A DNA stretch of 64,000 nucleotides from an uncultured Dyadobacter sp. (GCF_946482605.1 NZ_CAMLSE010000001.1:496001-560000); one strand, 5' to 3'; positions 26,801-34,762 are shown, counted from the first letter of the stretch. Translations and numbers: made by a program. The notes: generated by a model not told the origin, from the letters alone.

Positions 26801-27130
26801 TTCAGCGGCGATAACTTCTACCGCCTGCGCATGATCGATTCGGACCTGACATTCACGTACAGCCGTATTCAGCATGTTTTTTACGGAGCCATCCAACCCG
26901 TGACGGTCTTCCCGAACCCGGTATCCGATGTGCTTTATGTGAAAGGCCTTAACCCGGAAAAAGTAAAGGAACTATCCGTGGTCAATTCCAGGGGAGAGCG
27001 CATGCTCAAATCGGGACGCATCACGGCGCAAGGCATTGATGTCAGCCACTTACCCGCCGGTCTGTACACAGTTACAGTGAAAGACACGGACGGGAAAGTC
27101 AGGTCCTTCAAAGTAATGGTTTCAAGATAG
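23816..27130 (+). CDS. Second large secreted T9SS cargo protein with SdrD-B domain
   Basis: The 1104-residue frame has its signal peptide at about 43-61 (GKSALAFCLVLLSFTSYAQ), preceded by 40 residues, so the true start may be later and non-ATG. The middle consists of several immunoglobulin-like or PKD-like beta domains. A clear SdrD-B domain with calcium-loop character lies near 815-915 (GDYGWKDTNQNGIQDGVETG; TTTDATGYYGFPNLTAGSYV). The end repeats the module order of the upstream gene: PVTLISFEAKGADHSALLNW, then the sorting domain VTVFPNPVSDVLYVKGLNPE. It is probably a surface adhesin. A TATTTTTG at 23787-23794 matches the Bacteroidota -7 box TAnnTTTG and could drive its own transcript. Confidence 0.88.
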   Translation: MAQFSLFPIAAAKGPDLLHPDAGGRYSANFIWFTAFSRLVNQGKSALAFCLVLLSFTSYAQCPSAITTGAAAVTAATCPSSGQILVHSSAESEPSATYQIISGPSGGGYQTTAQSANNFTALPAGSYTIRITCGTVTADVTATVADEYTPLGLTPAVTNVCATGGAGSSGGAGGDPGGRTGAVANAGAVITATATGGKAPLLYAFLLSSDAAEPDANFTYSSSNSFTAPAFGVYQVRVKDACNNFVTQSVDVQPLYPAAKLKWGYYNFQCAQTVVAGNQLVRVADATQIDPNGSGYLVELWYMAAGAPCEVPATGADQSITVNSGSNLQTISFPASVDAVLVRTTSICGEQSIECVPITKPNLVSYGFVHVGCSATDNVNLALDIQNGTWPYNVTVEGYDASNNAVPGTNISFVFSTSGSVASVAAAHHYTYVVTDACRRTITKTIYTPTPGVAPQVTWYTTNTDCVNAAGMVRVFVMVNGYIPNQDYSGIKLVNAVTNAFVANAVWYSPSNGGITFDNIPAGNYKVVFTPLNTSCPPSEALFTVPSSPEGLVFALDGSTTQLCGGAGTITADLDYNGKRQVSFQLLQGSTVIASNASGIFTNLAAGTYTLKAIADMASCGEPDMEATKSLVIQPDGSVPVVVKKLGINCTTSSATGIAVFEFSGFGPFLLEMKKVTETTYTVIGSAVPNNYTAEGLSADTDYDVRITDQCGKTSVTQVSIKPLVAVYVTSSAQPCLGQPYTLSVEEITNAAYSWTFNGGPVIATSKDIIFGSYTAANNGAYQCTITLGDCITKIVTVNLNSINCSQPLAKSGLGDYGWKDTNQNGIQDGVETGVSGITVTLFAADGTTVLATTTTDATGYYGFPNLTAGSYVVGFSGIPSAYVFSPVNGTLNDPANSDADASGKTAVISLADNEFNMHIDAGIFYSLPVTLISFEAKGADHSALLNWSTATETNSDRFEIERSTNGKAWTKIGTVRSHGESSSVKKYVFTDPSPFSGDNFYRLRMIDSDLTFTYSRIQHVFYGAIQPVTVFPNPVSDVLYVKGLNPEKVKELSVVNSRGERMLKSGRITAQGIDVSHLPAGLYTVTVKDTDGKVRSFKVMVSR

Positions 27131-27137
27131 CAAACCA

Positions 27138-27187
27138 GACGTTTGGCAAACAAAGCACCGGATGAAGTGGTGTGTTTGCCAAACGTC
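27138..27187 (+). terminator. Long hairpin terminator after the second T9SS cargo gene
   Basis: A perfect 15-base inverted repeat (GACGTTTGGCAAACA at 27138-27152, TGTTTGCCAAACGTC at 27173-27187) encloses 20 bases that can form a further CACC/GGTG pair. It begins eight bases after the stop codon and is followed by AAACTTTTC. Confidence 0.65.
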
Positions 27188-27338
27188 AAACTTTTCAATC
27201 AGATTTTTAATCTAAACAACTACCAAACTTGGATTTGTTATCATTTATCGCACATGTGAAATCACTGGGACTTGCCTGCAATAACCTGGCAGCAAAAGTG
27301 CCTCCGGTGGTTTGATCGAACGTAAATCCCCGACATCC

Positions 27339-27929
27339 ATGGATATTTATCTAGCCAACAGCATGAGAAGGGAGCAGTTAGCCCATCAGCTGATTCAAAT
27401 GGCAGCGCGCGATCTGGACGTTTGCGAAAAATTGCGGGCTGCGAATAAGCTAGCGCCCGGTTATAATCCGGTAATGGAGGCCGTTCATCGGCAAAATGCG
27501 AACCAGCTTCGTGAAATCATCGCGGAAATCGGCTGGCCTACCCATTCAAAAGTAGGTGAGCAAGCCAGTGAAGCGGCTTGGCTGATCGTGCAGCATGCTA
27601 TTGGAGAACCTGCTTTCATGAAAGGATGCTACACATTAATGCAACTCGTTGCTTCCGACATTAACCCGGCAAACCTGGCTCAACTCCATGACCGGATCTG
27701 CTATTTTAACGGACATCCCCAGCGCTACGGTACGCAATATGATGGCGAATGTCTTTATCCGGTGGAAGATGCCAATAACCTCCATGATCTCAGGGATGCC
27801 ATGCAGCTACCACCTGTCTCGACAGACAAGATCATTACCGGCGGCAGGTTTGACAATGGCACTGCAAGGCAGGATCTGCACACAGACCCAACATTTAACG
27901 AATGGCGGAAAAAGGCAGGCTGGATATAG
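27339..27929 (+). CDS. DUF6624-like protein
   Basis: Starting at MDIYLANSMRREQL gives 196 residues of mostly helical cytoplasmic protein. The pattern of WLIVQHAIGEPAFMKGCYTL, DRICYFNGHPQRYGTQYDGE and LRDAMQLPP matches what I know of the DUF6624 family (QHA near the middle, then a YGTQ motif). Its function is unknown. It stands alone with no obvious partner gene; the MscS gene begins about 110 bases later. The family assignment is from memory of the motif order. Confidence 0.75.
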   Translation: MDIYLANSMRREQLAHQLIQMAARDLDVCEKLRAANKLAPGYNPVMEAVHRQNANQLREIIAEIGWPTHSKVGEQASEAAWLIVQHAIGEPAFMKGCYTLMQLVASDINPANLAQLHDRICYFNGHPQRYGTQYDGECLYPVEDANNLHDLRDAMQLPPVSTDKIITGGRFDNGTARQDLHTDPTFNEWRKKAGWI

Positions 27930-28037
27930 CGGAACGCCGCTCCGGCAAGGCACACCGCCGTCGATCCGCGCCATATAATGGCAGCGCATAAAATGCCCTC
28001 AACAGGGCACCCGTTCACTTTTTAACGCTCTCTAAAC

Positions 28038-28852
28038 ATGGATTACGAAATTTTAAAGGCTCAGGTATGGACTTTGGCAGCCGCATATGGTGGCAAACTT
28101 GCGTTGGCAATCGTGGCATTTATGATCGGCAGGATCGTTATCGGCAAGGTTGGTACGCTGCTAAGCAGCTTCATGGAAAAACGCAAAGTGGATAAGGACG
28201 TTCAGCCTTTTCTGAACTCGCTGCTGGTGGTCTTGCTGAATGTCATGCTGTTGCTTTCTGTTGCCGGCATTGTCGGTATCGAGACATCATCTTTCGTCGC
28301 AGTACTGGGCGCAGCCGGCCTGGCCATAGGCCTGGCGCTCCAAGGTAGTCTGGCCAATTTTGCGGGAGGGGTGCTGATCCTGATTTTTAAACCCTACCGG
28401 GTGGGCGATCTGATCACCGCCCAGGGATTCACGGGAACCGTTGAGGGTGTACAAATATTCAATACGGTTCTGGTAACGCCCGACAATAAGACCATTATCA
28501 TCCCAAACGGCTCACTTTCAACTTCCCCTATCACCAACAATTCCGGCAAAGGCGAAATCCGGGTCGATATGGTGTTCGCCGCCGGTAGTCAAAATGGGAT
28601 AGATAAGATCAGGGAATCGCTGGACGTAGTAGTGAAAACATGTCCTTCCGCTTTGAAAGATAAGCAGCACGATATTCTGGTTACCAAACTGACGGAAAAT
28701 GCCATCTTTTTTGATGTGCGTGTATGGACTTGCGCCCGGTCGTACTGGGATACCTATTATTTCGTCACGAAGGCGTCAGCCGCCAGTTCGGTCTGGACGC
28801 CGTGCAGCCGCCGAAACCCGTTGAGCTTGGAGTCGCTTTACGGCAGGTTTAA
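28038..28852 (+). pseudogene. MscS-type mechanosensitive channel, frameshifted near the 3' end
   Basis: Up to codon 243 the frame is a normal small MscS channel: helices near 15-32, 60-82 and 87-118, the pore helix with GAAGLAIGLALQGSLANFAG, and the beta domain FKPYRVGDLITAQGFTGTVEG. After YYFVT (about 28763-28775) the frame breaks: it runs on for 95 non-homologous residues to 29060, into the convergent neighbour. In the adjacent frame the sequence continues EGVSRQFGLDAVQPPKPVEL and stops at 28852, a typical family ending. The distance 28038-28852 is 815 bases, one short of a multiple of three, which fits a single-base deletion. It is either a true mutation or an assembly error. Confidence 0.8.
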
Positions 28853-28899
28853 CAGCGGCCCATTGCTTCCCTGGCCGTCTTGCCAAGCGAGTATACTTG

Positions 28900-29352
28900 C
28901 TATTTTTTCCCAAGTTCTTCTGCCAGTCCGATCAGAATCCCTTCGGTTCCCCGGATATAGCAGAGGCGGTACGAGTCCTGATACCGGACCACCTCGCCAA
29001 CCAACTGAGCGCCAAGCCTGGAAAGCCGGGCCACTGTGTCATCAATGTCCTCCACAGTGAACATGGCGCGCAGATACCCCAGGGAATTTACGGGGGCGTT
29101 TCGGTGATCCGATTCGACGGGTGGTGTGAGGAATCGTGATAGTTCGAGCCGGCTGTGACCATCCGGGGTAACCATCATGGCGATCTCCACATGCTGGGAC
29201 GACAGGCCGGTAACGCGGCCGGACCATTCGCCCTCAATGATGCCTCGCCCTTCGAGATTCATTCCAAGTTCTGTGAAAAAGGAAATGGCATCATCCAGGG
29301 ATTCCACGACGATGCCGACATTGTCCATTCTCAATAGTTTGTTCTTTCCCAT
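28900..29352 (-). CDS. VOC-superfamily (glyoxalase/bleomycin-resistance fold) protein
   Basis: The 150-residue protein shows the paired beta-alpha-beta-beta-beta modules of the vicinal oxygen chelate fold: MDNVGIVVESLDDAISFFTE at about 9-28 and LRAMFTVEDIDDTVARLSRL at about 92-111, ending with CYIRGTEGILIGLAEEL. Positions that usually hold metal-binding His look replaced by Asn and Arg, while the C-terminal Glu is kept, so it may bind a ligand without the classic metal centre. It converges with the frameshifted MscS gene. Substrate unknown. Confidence 0.87.
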   Translation of the reverse strand: MGKNKLLRMDNVGIVVESLDDAISFFTELGMNLEGRGIIEGEWSGRVTGLSSQHVEIAMMVTPDGHSRLELSRFLTPPVESDHRNAPVNSLGYLRAMFTVEDIDDTVARLSRLGAQLVGEVVRYQDSYRLCYIRGTEGILIGLAEELGKK

Positions 29353-29670
29353 CGTTTGCTTGCTTGAAGATTAAGGTGGTATTGTTAGCGCCATGCGACT
29401 GTATGCATGAGGCTGTTTTCACCGGACGTCGCTTATAAAAGCATGCCGGGTAACAATCAGGAAAGTAAATTGCCCGGGCTTTGACAGCACTGCCTCCATA
29501 AAAGATTAGGCTGTACACCTTTCCGATTGCCAAAATTGAAGGTACAAAAGTGTAACCACCCTGCGTCAACCTGTTAGCATTTCACACCTGCATTTCAAGC
29601 AGAAGAGAGGAAGGAGCAATCCTTCCTCTCTTCTGCTTTTATCGTTACTGAGCCGCTGCAATGGCCATTC
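29353..29670. other. 318-base intergenic stretch
   Basis: It lies between the start of the VOC gene and the stop of the SDR gene, both on the minus strand, so it contains the VOC promoter and the SDR terminator hairpin (29597-29638). I see no credible coding frame in it. Confidence 0.6.
29597..29640. terminator. Strong hairpin terminator, 19-base stem with GCAA loop
   Basis: AAGCAGAAGAGAGGAAGGA at 29597-29615 pairs perfectly with 29620-29638 around a GCAA tetraloop, followed by TTATC on the plus strand. On the minus strand it lies 33 bases after the SDR stop codon, so it most likely ends the SDR transcript. Confidence 0.8.
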
Positions 29671-30426
29671 TTACAACGTCGCCATTCCTCCGTCAATGAT
29701 CAGTTCGGTACCCAGCAGGAACCGCGACTCGTCGGAAGCAAAGTAAACGACGGCGTTTGCGATTTCTTCCGGCGTGCCGAAGCGGCCTGCCGGAATCTGA
29801 GAGACAATCCCTTCTCCCATTTGCTTCAACTGGTCGTCACTGATGCCAAACTTTTCGGCCGTGTGGAGCGGCGTAGCCACAGGTCCGGGGCTGATGGCGT
29901 TGACACGTATTTTACGGGAAACCAGTTCAGCTGAAATGTTTTTGGCCAGCGAAAGCAATGCGGCCTTTGAAGCAGCATAGATACTCGCACCGGGCATTCC
30001 GACATGCGCATTAATGGATGTGTTCAGAATGATGGACCCGCCGTCGTTCATCAACGGCAGTAAAGCCTGGATCGTGAAATAGGCCCCTTTGAAATTGACG
30101 TCGAATAGCTGGTCGTAAAATTTTTCGGTTACCTGGTCCACAGGTTGAAATTGTGCAATGCCGGCATTGATGAAAAGAATGTCGATTTTGGGGGTAATCG
30201 CTTCGACCTGCGATTTCAGGGCCTGGATATCTTCGAGCTTGCCAGCATCTGATATAATGCTGTGTGCTTGTGTGCCAAGTTGTTGCTCAGCTTCCTGATT
30301 GGCTCTGGCACTTCTGCCTGTGAAAACCACCCGGGCGCCTTCGTTAACAAAAGCCTGCACGGCTGCTAATCCAATTCCGCTGTTACCACCTGTAACTACT
30401 GCTGTTTTATGTGCTAATCTGGACAT
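29671..30426 (-). CDS. Short-chain dehydrogenase/reductase (classical SDR)
   Basis: The start at 30426 (MSRLAHKTAVVTGGNSGIG) gives the standard 251 residues. The dinucleotide-binding glycine motif TGGNSGIG lies at about 11-18, ARVVFTGRSA follows the second strand (Arg suggests NADP(H)), NAG is in FINAGIAQF near 85, and the catalytic Ser, Tyr and Lys are in NTSINAHVGMPGASIYAASK. The C-terminus has the IDGG motif. It is a probable oxidoreductase of unknown substrate. Two copies of a palindromic operator lie in its promoter, which links it to the neighbouring TetR regulator. Confidence 0.93.
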   Translation of the reverse strand: MSRLAHKTAVVTGGNSGIGLAAVQAFVNEGARVVFTGRSARANQEAEQQLGTQAHSIISDAGKLEDIQALKSQVEAITPKIDILFINAGIAQFQPVDQVTEKFYDQLFDVNFKGAYFTIQALLPLMNDGGSIILNTSINAHVGMPGASIYAASKAALLSLAKNISAELVSRKIRVNAISPGPVATPLHTAEKFGISDDQLKQMGEGIVSQIPAGRFGTPEEIANAVVYFASDESRFLLGTELIIDGGMATL

Positions 30427-30445
30427 CGTCTGAAAGATTAAATTG

Positions 30446-30467
30446 TTTTGTAATGATCGATACAAAA
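30446..30467. promoter_or_regulatory. TetR-type operator A in the SDR promoter
   Basis: Perfect seven-base arms TTTTGTA and TACAAAA flank eight bases (ATGATCGA). On the minus strand the box TAGTTTTG (30470-30463) fits the Bacteroidota -7 consensus TAnnTTTG and overlaps the operator, so binding should block SDR transcription. Confidence 0.7.
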
Positions 30468-30478
30468 CTACGTAATAA

Positions 30479-30500
30479 TTTTATAACGATCACTACAAAA
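30479..30500. promoter_or_regulatory. TetR-type operator B in the SDR promoter
   Basis: Arms TTTTATA and TACAAAA flank ACGATCAC: the same 7-8-7 design as operator A with one mismatch. It lies 33 bases from A, about three helical turns, which would allow cooperative binding. Confidence 0.65.
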
Positions 30501-30513
30501 CATAAAATAAATT

Positions 30514-31092
30514 TTAAAGGGCAGACACCACGACCTCCAAAGCACTTTCGAGGTGCTTTCTGTTACTGTTGGTAGCGGCTATGACACGAATTCCCATGAA
30601 GTTGATAAACAAGTAGGTAGCCAGAATACCCGGGTCTTTTTCGGCCGATATTTCCCCGTTGGCCTGGCCTTTTCTGATCAGCTCTCCCAGCATACCCCGT
30701 ACCAGGTTTTCGTTTTCAGATGCTACTTCGAAAACCTGTTGGTCCTGGTTGGCCAATTCGGTTACGGTGTTGACGATGAAACAACCGCGGCGTTCAGGAT
30801 CTGTCAGCGTCTCGTCCAGCAACGATGTGAGGAGCATTTTCACAATTTCCTTAACCGGCTTGTCCTCGTCCAGCGCGTGGTGCATCCATTCGTGTTGAGA
30901 GCGAACATAGTACTTCAATGCGGTTAGAAATAACTGACGCTTGTCTCCGTAGGTATCATAAAGGCTCGGTGCATTAATTTCCATGCTTTTAGTGAGGTCG
31001 GACATGGATGTACCGGTATATCCTTTTTTCCAAAAAATATGGAGCGCCTTTTGCAGCGCAGCAGTTTCATCGAATTTTTTTGGCCTGGCCAT
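30514..31092 (-). CDS. TetR-family transcriptional repressor
   Basis: The start at 31092 (MARPKKFDETAALQKALHIF) yields 192 residues. The N-terminal helix-turn-helix at about 10-55 (GYTGTSMSDLTKSMEINAPS, then YDTYGDKRQLFLTAL) is typical of TetR proteins; the rest is the ligand-binding helical domain (GCFIVNTVTELANQDQQVFE). The same 22-base palindrome occurs twice before the SDR gene downstream and once just before this gene, which supports autoregulation and repression of the SDR gene. The inducer is unknown. Confidence 0.94.
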   Translation of the reverse strand: MARPKKFDETAALQKALHIFWKKGYTGTSMSDLTKSMEINAPSLYDTYGDKRQLFLTALKYYVRSQHEWMHHALDEDKPVKEIVKMLLTSLLDETLTDPERRGCFIVNTVTELANQDQQVFEVASENENLVRGMLGELIRKGQANGEISAEKDPGILATYLFINFMGIRVIAATNSNRKHLESALEVVVSAL

Positions 31093-31097
31093 GGTTG

Positions 31098-31119
31098 TTT
31101 TGTATCGTTCGTTACAATA
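31098..31119. promoter_or_regulatory. TetR-type operator C in the tetR promoter
   Basis: Arms TTTTGTA and TACAATA flank TCGTTCGT, six bases before the tetR start codon. On the minus strand TACCTTTG (31128-31121) matches the -7 box TAnnTTTG immediately upstream, so the operator would cover the transcription start. Confidence 0.7.
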
Positions 31120-31227
31120 ACAAAGGTAGGGCATAATTTAGTGCCGGCCGCGTCAATCCGCAACGACTCGCTGAAATCCGGCCGGTGTATTACCTCAGTT
31201 AGAAAATCCGGACGTTACCTGAATGCG

Positions 31228-32352
31228 TCAGAAAGACTGGGCCTGCGTGTTCCTTTGGCGGATCGCCTCTTCGGTTTCCGGAACGAGCGATTCCAGTCCA
31301 ACCCGCACGGCTTCTGCCTGAACTTCCTCAATGAATGGACGGAAATCCTGGTTGTAATTCTGGAACGCTAGTTCAAAATTCCCTGCGTGTCTTTGAAAAG
31401 CGTCGGCTAATGCAGCAGCGCCCTGTATAGCGAGTGATCCGCCCATTCCGGCAGCGGGCGACGCACAGTATCCCGCATCGCCCACCAGGGCCACCCGCCC
31501 TTTGGTCCACGAACGCATTTTGATCTGACAGAGCTTATCGAAGTAAAACGTTCGGGAGTTTTTTACTTCTTCCAGCAATTCTGCCGTTCGCCAGCTTTCA
31601 CCGGCAAATCGCGTCAGGATAATGGCTCTCTGCTGCTCCTCGTTCCGGTAGTCATATTCAATTTCTTCGTCTGACCGGAAACAAAGGATGATATCCGTTT
31701 TATTGTTATATGCATTGAGCATCACCGCTTTGTTGGGAACATTATACATTTGCGCGGTATTGGGCTTGATTAATAGCTTGTTGACAATGGTTATCGAAAA
31801 GTATTGCCCAAGAAAATGCGTGTATTTTTCCTCATGGCCGAACCAGAGCTTCCTCACAATGGAGTGGATACCATCGCAACCCACTATGAGGTCAAATGCA
31901 CGCCGGGTGCCGTCCCGAAAAGTAACCTGAATGTCGTTTGCCGTTTCGCTCACGGCCGTGATGCTGTTGTTGAAAATAAATTCACAGTCGTCTTTCACGG
32001 TGTCAAACAAAATACCCAGTAATGTATTTCTTTCAATCTCGAATTCATTCTCGGGAAGCTGTTCGCCGTCTTTTCTCAGCGACATAACACCTTCTGTGAC
32101 GTCGTTGGCATCTTTGAATTCCCACGTTTCAAGATTCAATCTGTGCGATCTGATCTGGTCGAAAATTCCCATCCGTTTTACAATGTCGATGGTGTCCCCG
32201 CGTATGTCGACGGGCGTTCCACCCATTTTCAGTCCGCTTCCAATTTCGACGATGGTGACTTTGTAGCCTAATTCTTTCATCCAGTAAGCGGTAGAAAGGC
32301 CGGCAAAACTTGCTCCTGATATTAGTATTCTTTTGTCTTTGGATGAGTCCAT
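31228..32352 (-). CDS. FAD-dependent aromatic-type monooxygenase (TetX/PHBH-like)
   Basis: The start at 32352 (MDSSKDKRILISGASFAGLS) gives 374 residues. The FAD-binding motif GASFAG with a following acidic residue (VTIVE) is near the N-terminus; the DG motif appears in DLIVGCDGIHSIVR near 155-168 and the GD motif in GRVALVGDAGYCASPAAGMG near 280-300. This order identifies a group A flavin monooxygenase that uses NAD(P)H and oxygen to hydroxylate a small substrate; members close to TetX inactivate tetracyclines, but the substrate here cannot be read from sequence. It lies 66 bases after the AraC gene, so the two may be co-transcribed. Confidence 0.92.
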   Translation of the reverse strand: MDSSKDKRILISGASFAGLSTAYWMKELGYKVTIVEIGSGLKMGGTPVDIRGDTIDIVKRMGIFDQIRSHRLNLETWEFKDANDVTEGVMSLRKDGEQLPENEFEIERNTLLGILFDTVKDDCEFIFNNSITAVSETANDIQVTFRDGTRRAFDLIVGCDGIHSIVRKLWFGHEEKYTHFLGQYFSITIVNKLLIKPNTAQMYNVPNKAVMLNAYNNKTDIILCFRSDEEIEYDYRNEEQQRAIILTRFAGESWRTAELLEEVKNSRTFYFDKLCQIKMRSWTKGRVALVGDAGYCASPAAGMGGSLAIQGAAALADAFQRHAGNFELAFQNYNQDFRPFIEEVQAEAVRVGLESLVPETEEAIRQRNTQAQSF

Positions 32353-32418
32353 TTCCGTATGATTTGATAAGCCGGCCCTTGATTGAACCAACATACAAAA
32401 ATCCGGAACCTGTCTCGC

Positions 32419-33237
32419 TCAGGCTTGAATAAATGCGACAAAATCGTCACCCAGGGTTTGTTTTCCTTTCCTGACCTTTCGTGCAAATGCCGCAGGAGAA
32501 ATGCCGCTGTATCGTTTGAATTCCCTGGTCAGATGCGCCTGGTCCGCGTAGCCGAGTTCGTGGGCCAGCGCGGCAAGGTGCGCGCCGGGATTTGACCAAA
32601 GCGCGTCCCTCGCCCGCTCGAAACGAATCAGGCCGGAGACGTCTTTGACCGTATGACCGGAAGCCAGCTTGAAATTCCGCTCCAACGTCCGGACGGTGGT
32701 GTGGGCCGCGTCCGCTACTTGTTTTACCGGCAGGGTGCCGTTGGCAGCAGCCATGGCGGTGCCTGCTTTGGATAGTATCTTTTTGGTAGCCATGCGAGAC
32801 CTTGCATTCAGGAAGTAATCCATAACGAAGCGCAATGCTTCATGGACGTTACCGGCCCGAATGAGTTGTTCGAGGCTGGCATGCAGCCCGGCGATCGGAT
32901 GTTCAAAAACGCGTACGCCATCCTTGTCGGAAGGCAGCCCGAGTAAATCGAAAACAGTCCAGGCGAAGCACCTGATCCCGATCACTTCGAGGCGGTCGGA
33001 AGCGTGCAAAAGCACAGGCTGACCCAGCAGTCCCACTAAAAACGGGGAGGGTAGTATTTGCAAGCTCCCATGAATTGAAATGCTGCATGTGCTTCCAAAA
33101 TAGAAGACAATTTCCGCGTAGCCATCAGGAAGTATCTCGAAACCTGATTGGGACTCGGTGAAGTCAATGGCGGTGTACCAGAAACCCTGGATCGTATCGC
33201 GTAATTCTTCGGGAGCCTGGATTTCCTGGTGCTGCAT
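32419..33237 (-). CDS. AraC-family transcriptional regulator
   Basis: The 272-residue protein has an N-terminal DUF6597-type cupin-like region (ILPDGYAEIVFYFG near 34-47, typical of this AraC subgroup) and a C-terminal double helix-turn-helix (KQVADAAHTTVRTLERNFKL near 165-185 and LAALAHELGYADQAHLTREF near 215-235). It precedes the FAD monooxygenase gene on the same strand by 66 bases and is a candidate local regulator. Confidence 0.93.
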   Translation of the reverse strand: MQHQEIQAPEELRDTIQGFWYTAIDFTESQSGFEILPDGYAEIVFYFGSTCSISIHGSLQILPSPFLVGLLGQPVLLHASDRLEVIGIRCFAWTVFDLLGLPSDKDGVRVFEHPIAGLHASLEQLIRAGNVHEALRFVMDYFLNARSRMATKKILSKAGTAMAAANGTLPVKQVADAAHTTVRTLERNFKLASGHTVKDVSGLIRFERARDALWSNPGAHLAALAHELGYADQAHLTREFKRYSGISPAAFARKVRKGKQTLGDDFVAFIQA

Positions 33238-33312
33238 TTTTTAAAGATAACAGAATTTCTTCGCCCCGCTTTATCCGCCGTCAGGGAAAGGGCGGGAGGG
33301 ATTGGGTGTTTT

Positions 33313-33804
33313 TTAATGTAGTATCTTCTGCATGCTGTAATTGACGATATCCACACCGCCGATCACATTCAGGTTCTCGCTGACGAGTATAAAGCCTTGC
33401 TTTTCAAAAAATCTGCGGGCAGTTTTGCTTACATCGGCCGAGATGACCAAAGTGCCGGATGCTAAGGCCTTGGATTCGAGGTGCTCATAAATGCGCCGGG
33501 CGACGCCCATTCGCTGAAAATCTTTTCCGGTATACATCAAATCGACGTAGTTGTCGTCGCGCAATGAACCGAAACCAGCGAGCTGGCCGTTCATTTCAGC
33601 AATCAGGAAATATTGGTTTTCCAGGGCGCTGATCCACCGCTGCTTGTTTTCAACACCCTGCCGCCAGGCCTTCCGTTGCCGCTCGTCGTAGTCGCTTTGG
33701 CAGGAGTCTTCGATGGTTTGCTGGTAAAGTGATTGCAGCGTTTCCAGATCGTGGATTTGTGCGGTTCGCAGCGTAATGGCCCCCGGCTCAAATGTAGATT
33801 GCAT
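33313..33804 (-). CDS. GNAT-family N-acetyltransferase
   Basis: The 163-residue protein has the acetyl-CoA-binding motif A as VDLMYTGKDFQRMGVARRIY (Q-R-M-G-V-A), preceded by a beta strand with AGFGSLRDDNYV and followed by VSKTARRFFEKQGFILV, the normal motif B. Such enzymes transfer an acetyl group from acetyl-CoA to an amine of an unknown acceptor. Single gene, divergent from the HAD gene. Confidence 0.9.
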   Translation of the reverse strand: MQSTFEPGAITLRTAQIHDLETLQSLYQQTIEDSCQSDYDERQRKAWRQGVENKQRWISALENQYFLIAEMNGQLAGFGSLRDDNYVDLMYTGKDFQRMGVARRIYEHLESKALASGTLVISADVSKTARRFFEKQGFILVSENLNVIGGVDIVNYSMQKILH

Positions 33805-34000
33805 TGTCTGATTGTCTTTTTGGCAAATCTAGCCCTGAAACTGCGGGAGGCCAAGGTAATTGGCCATTCGATTGAGGCAGCGGCACAGGTTTCGCGAAGA
33901 TCCGGAAAGAAATTCCGCGGAAAACAGCAATGAGCTGAACCATACGCAAACATAGTTTGCAATCATTTTTAATGGGCAATATTTTGCAAACTTTACGGGT

Positions 34001-34624
34001 ATGATACGATACGTCATTTTCGATTTCGACGGAACCCTGGCAGATTCCCGTGCGGTGTTTCTTTCGGCTTACAATGAGCTTGCCCGGAAACGTGGTTACA
34101 CACCCATCGGCGCTGGTGACCTCCAACATCTCCGGACGCTGACAATCAGCGATCGTTGCCGGCATTTGGGCGTGCCGATGTACTATATTCCGTTTTTAGC
34201 GGCCGAGTTTTTGAGCCTTTACAAAAAGCAGTTACATCATATAAAACTCTACGAAGGGATCCGGGAGCTACTGGATGCACTCCGTAGCAGGGGCATTGAG
34301 ACCGCCATTATTTCTTCCAACTCGGAGAGCAACATTACAGCATTTCTGTCGCTCAACAGAATTGACAGCATTCGGAAGATCCATTGCAGCAGAAACCTTT
34401 TCGGGAAAGAGAAACTGATCAGACAATTTTTAAAGCGTTATGACCTTAGCGCCGAAAATATACTGTACGTCGGCGACGAAACACGTGACATTGAAGCTTG
34501 TAAAAAGGCAGGAGTAAAGATTGCCTGGGTGGATTGGGGGTATGACAGCTTGCAGATGGTGGCACCGTTGGAACCTGATTATATTGTTTCGGCACCGGGC
34601 GAAATATTGACTCACGCCTCGTGA
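34001..34624 (+). CDS. HAD-superfamily hydrolase, phosphoglycolate phosphatase-like
   Basis: The 207-residue protein carries all four HAD motifs: DFDGTLADS (nucleophile D8, acid D10), the motif II Ser in IISSNSESN, the motif III Lys in FGKEKLIRQF and the acidic motif IV in YVGDETRDIEACKKAG. The helical insert after motif I places it in the small phosphatase subclass. It dephosphorylates a small metabolite of unknown identity. Single transcription unit. Confidence 0.93.
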   Translation: MIRYVIFDFDGTLADSRAVFLSAYNELARKRGYTPIGAGDLQHLRTLTISDRCRHLGVPMYYIPFLAAEFLSLYKKQLHHIKLYEGIRELLDALRSRGIETAIISSNSESNITAFLSLNRIDSIRKIHCSRNLFGKEKLIRQFLKRYDLSAENILYVGDETRDIEACKKAGVKIAWVDWGYDSLQMVAPLEPDYIVSAPGEILTHAS

Positions 34625-34692
34625 AACGCAGTACTTTGTCGAAAGACTAATGCAAACGATCGGACAATGCTAAGTGCAATAAGGCGAAAACC

Positions 34693-34720
34693 GCCTGTCG
34701 CCCTGGCGACAGGCTTATAA
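34693..34720. terminator. Convergent terminator hairpin
   Basis: GCCTGTCG (34693-34700) and CGACAGGC (34707-34714) pair around CCCTGG and are followed by TTATAATTTC. It lies between the HAD gene and the convergent PH-domain gene. Confidence 0.65.
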
Positions 34721-34762
34721 TTTCAGTGGCCGGTTCGTCCTGTTTTCAGAGGGCAACGGGCA

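Noticed and set aside
28853..29060. C-terminal extension of the MscS frame
   Set aside because: It is out of frame relative to the family ending at 28852 and runs into a convergent gene, so I treat it as read-through after a frameshift rather than a true domain.
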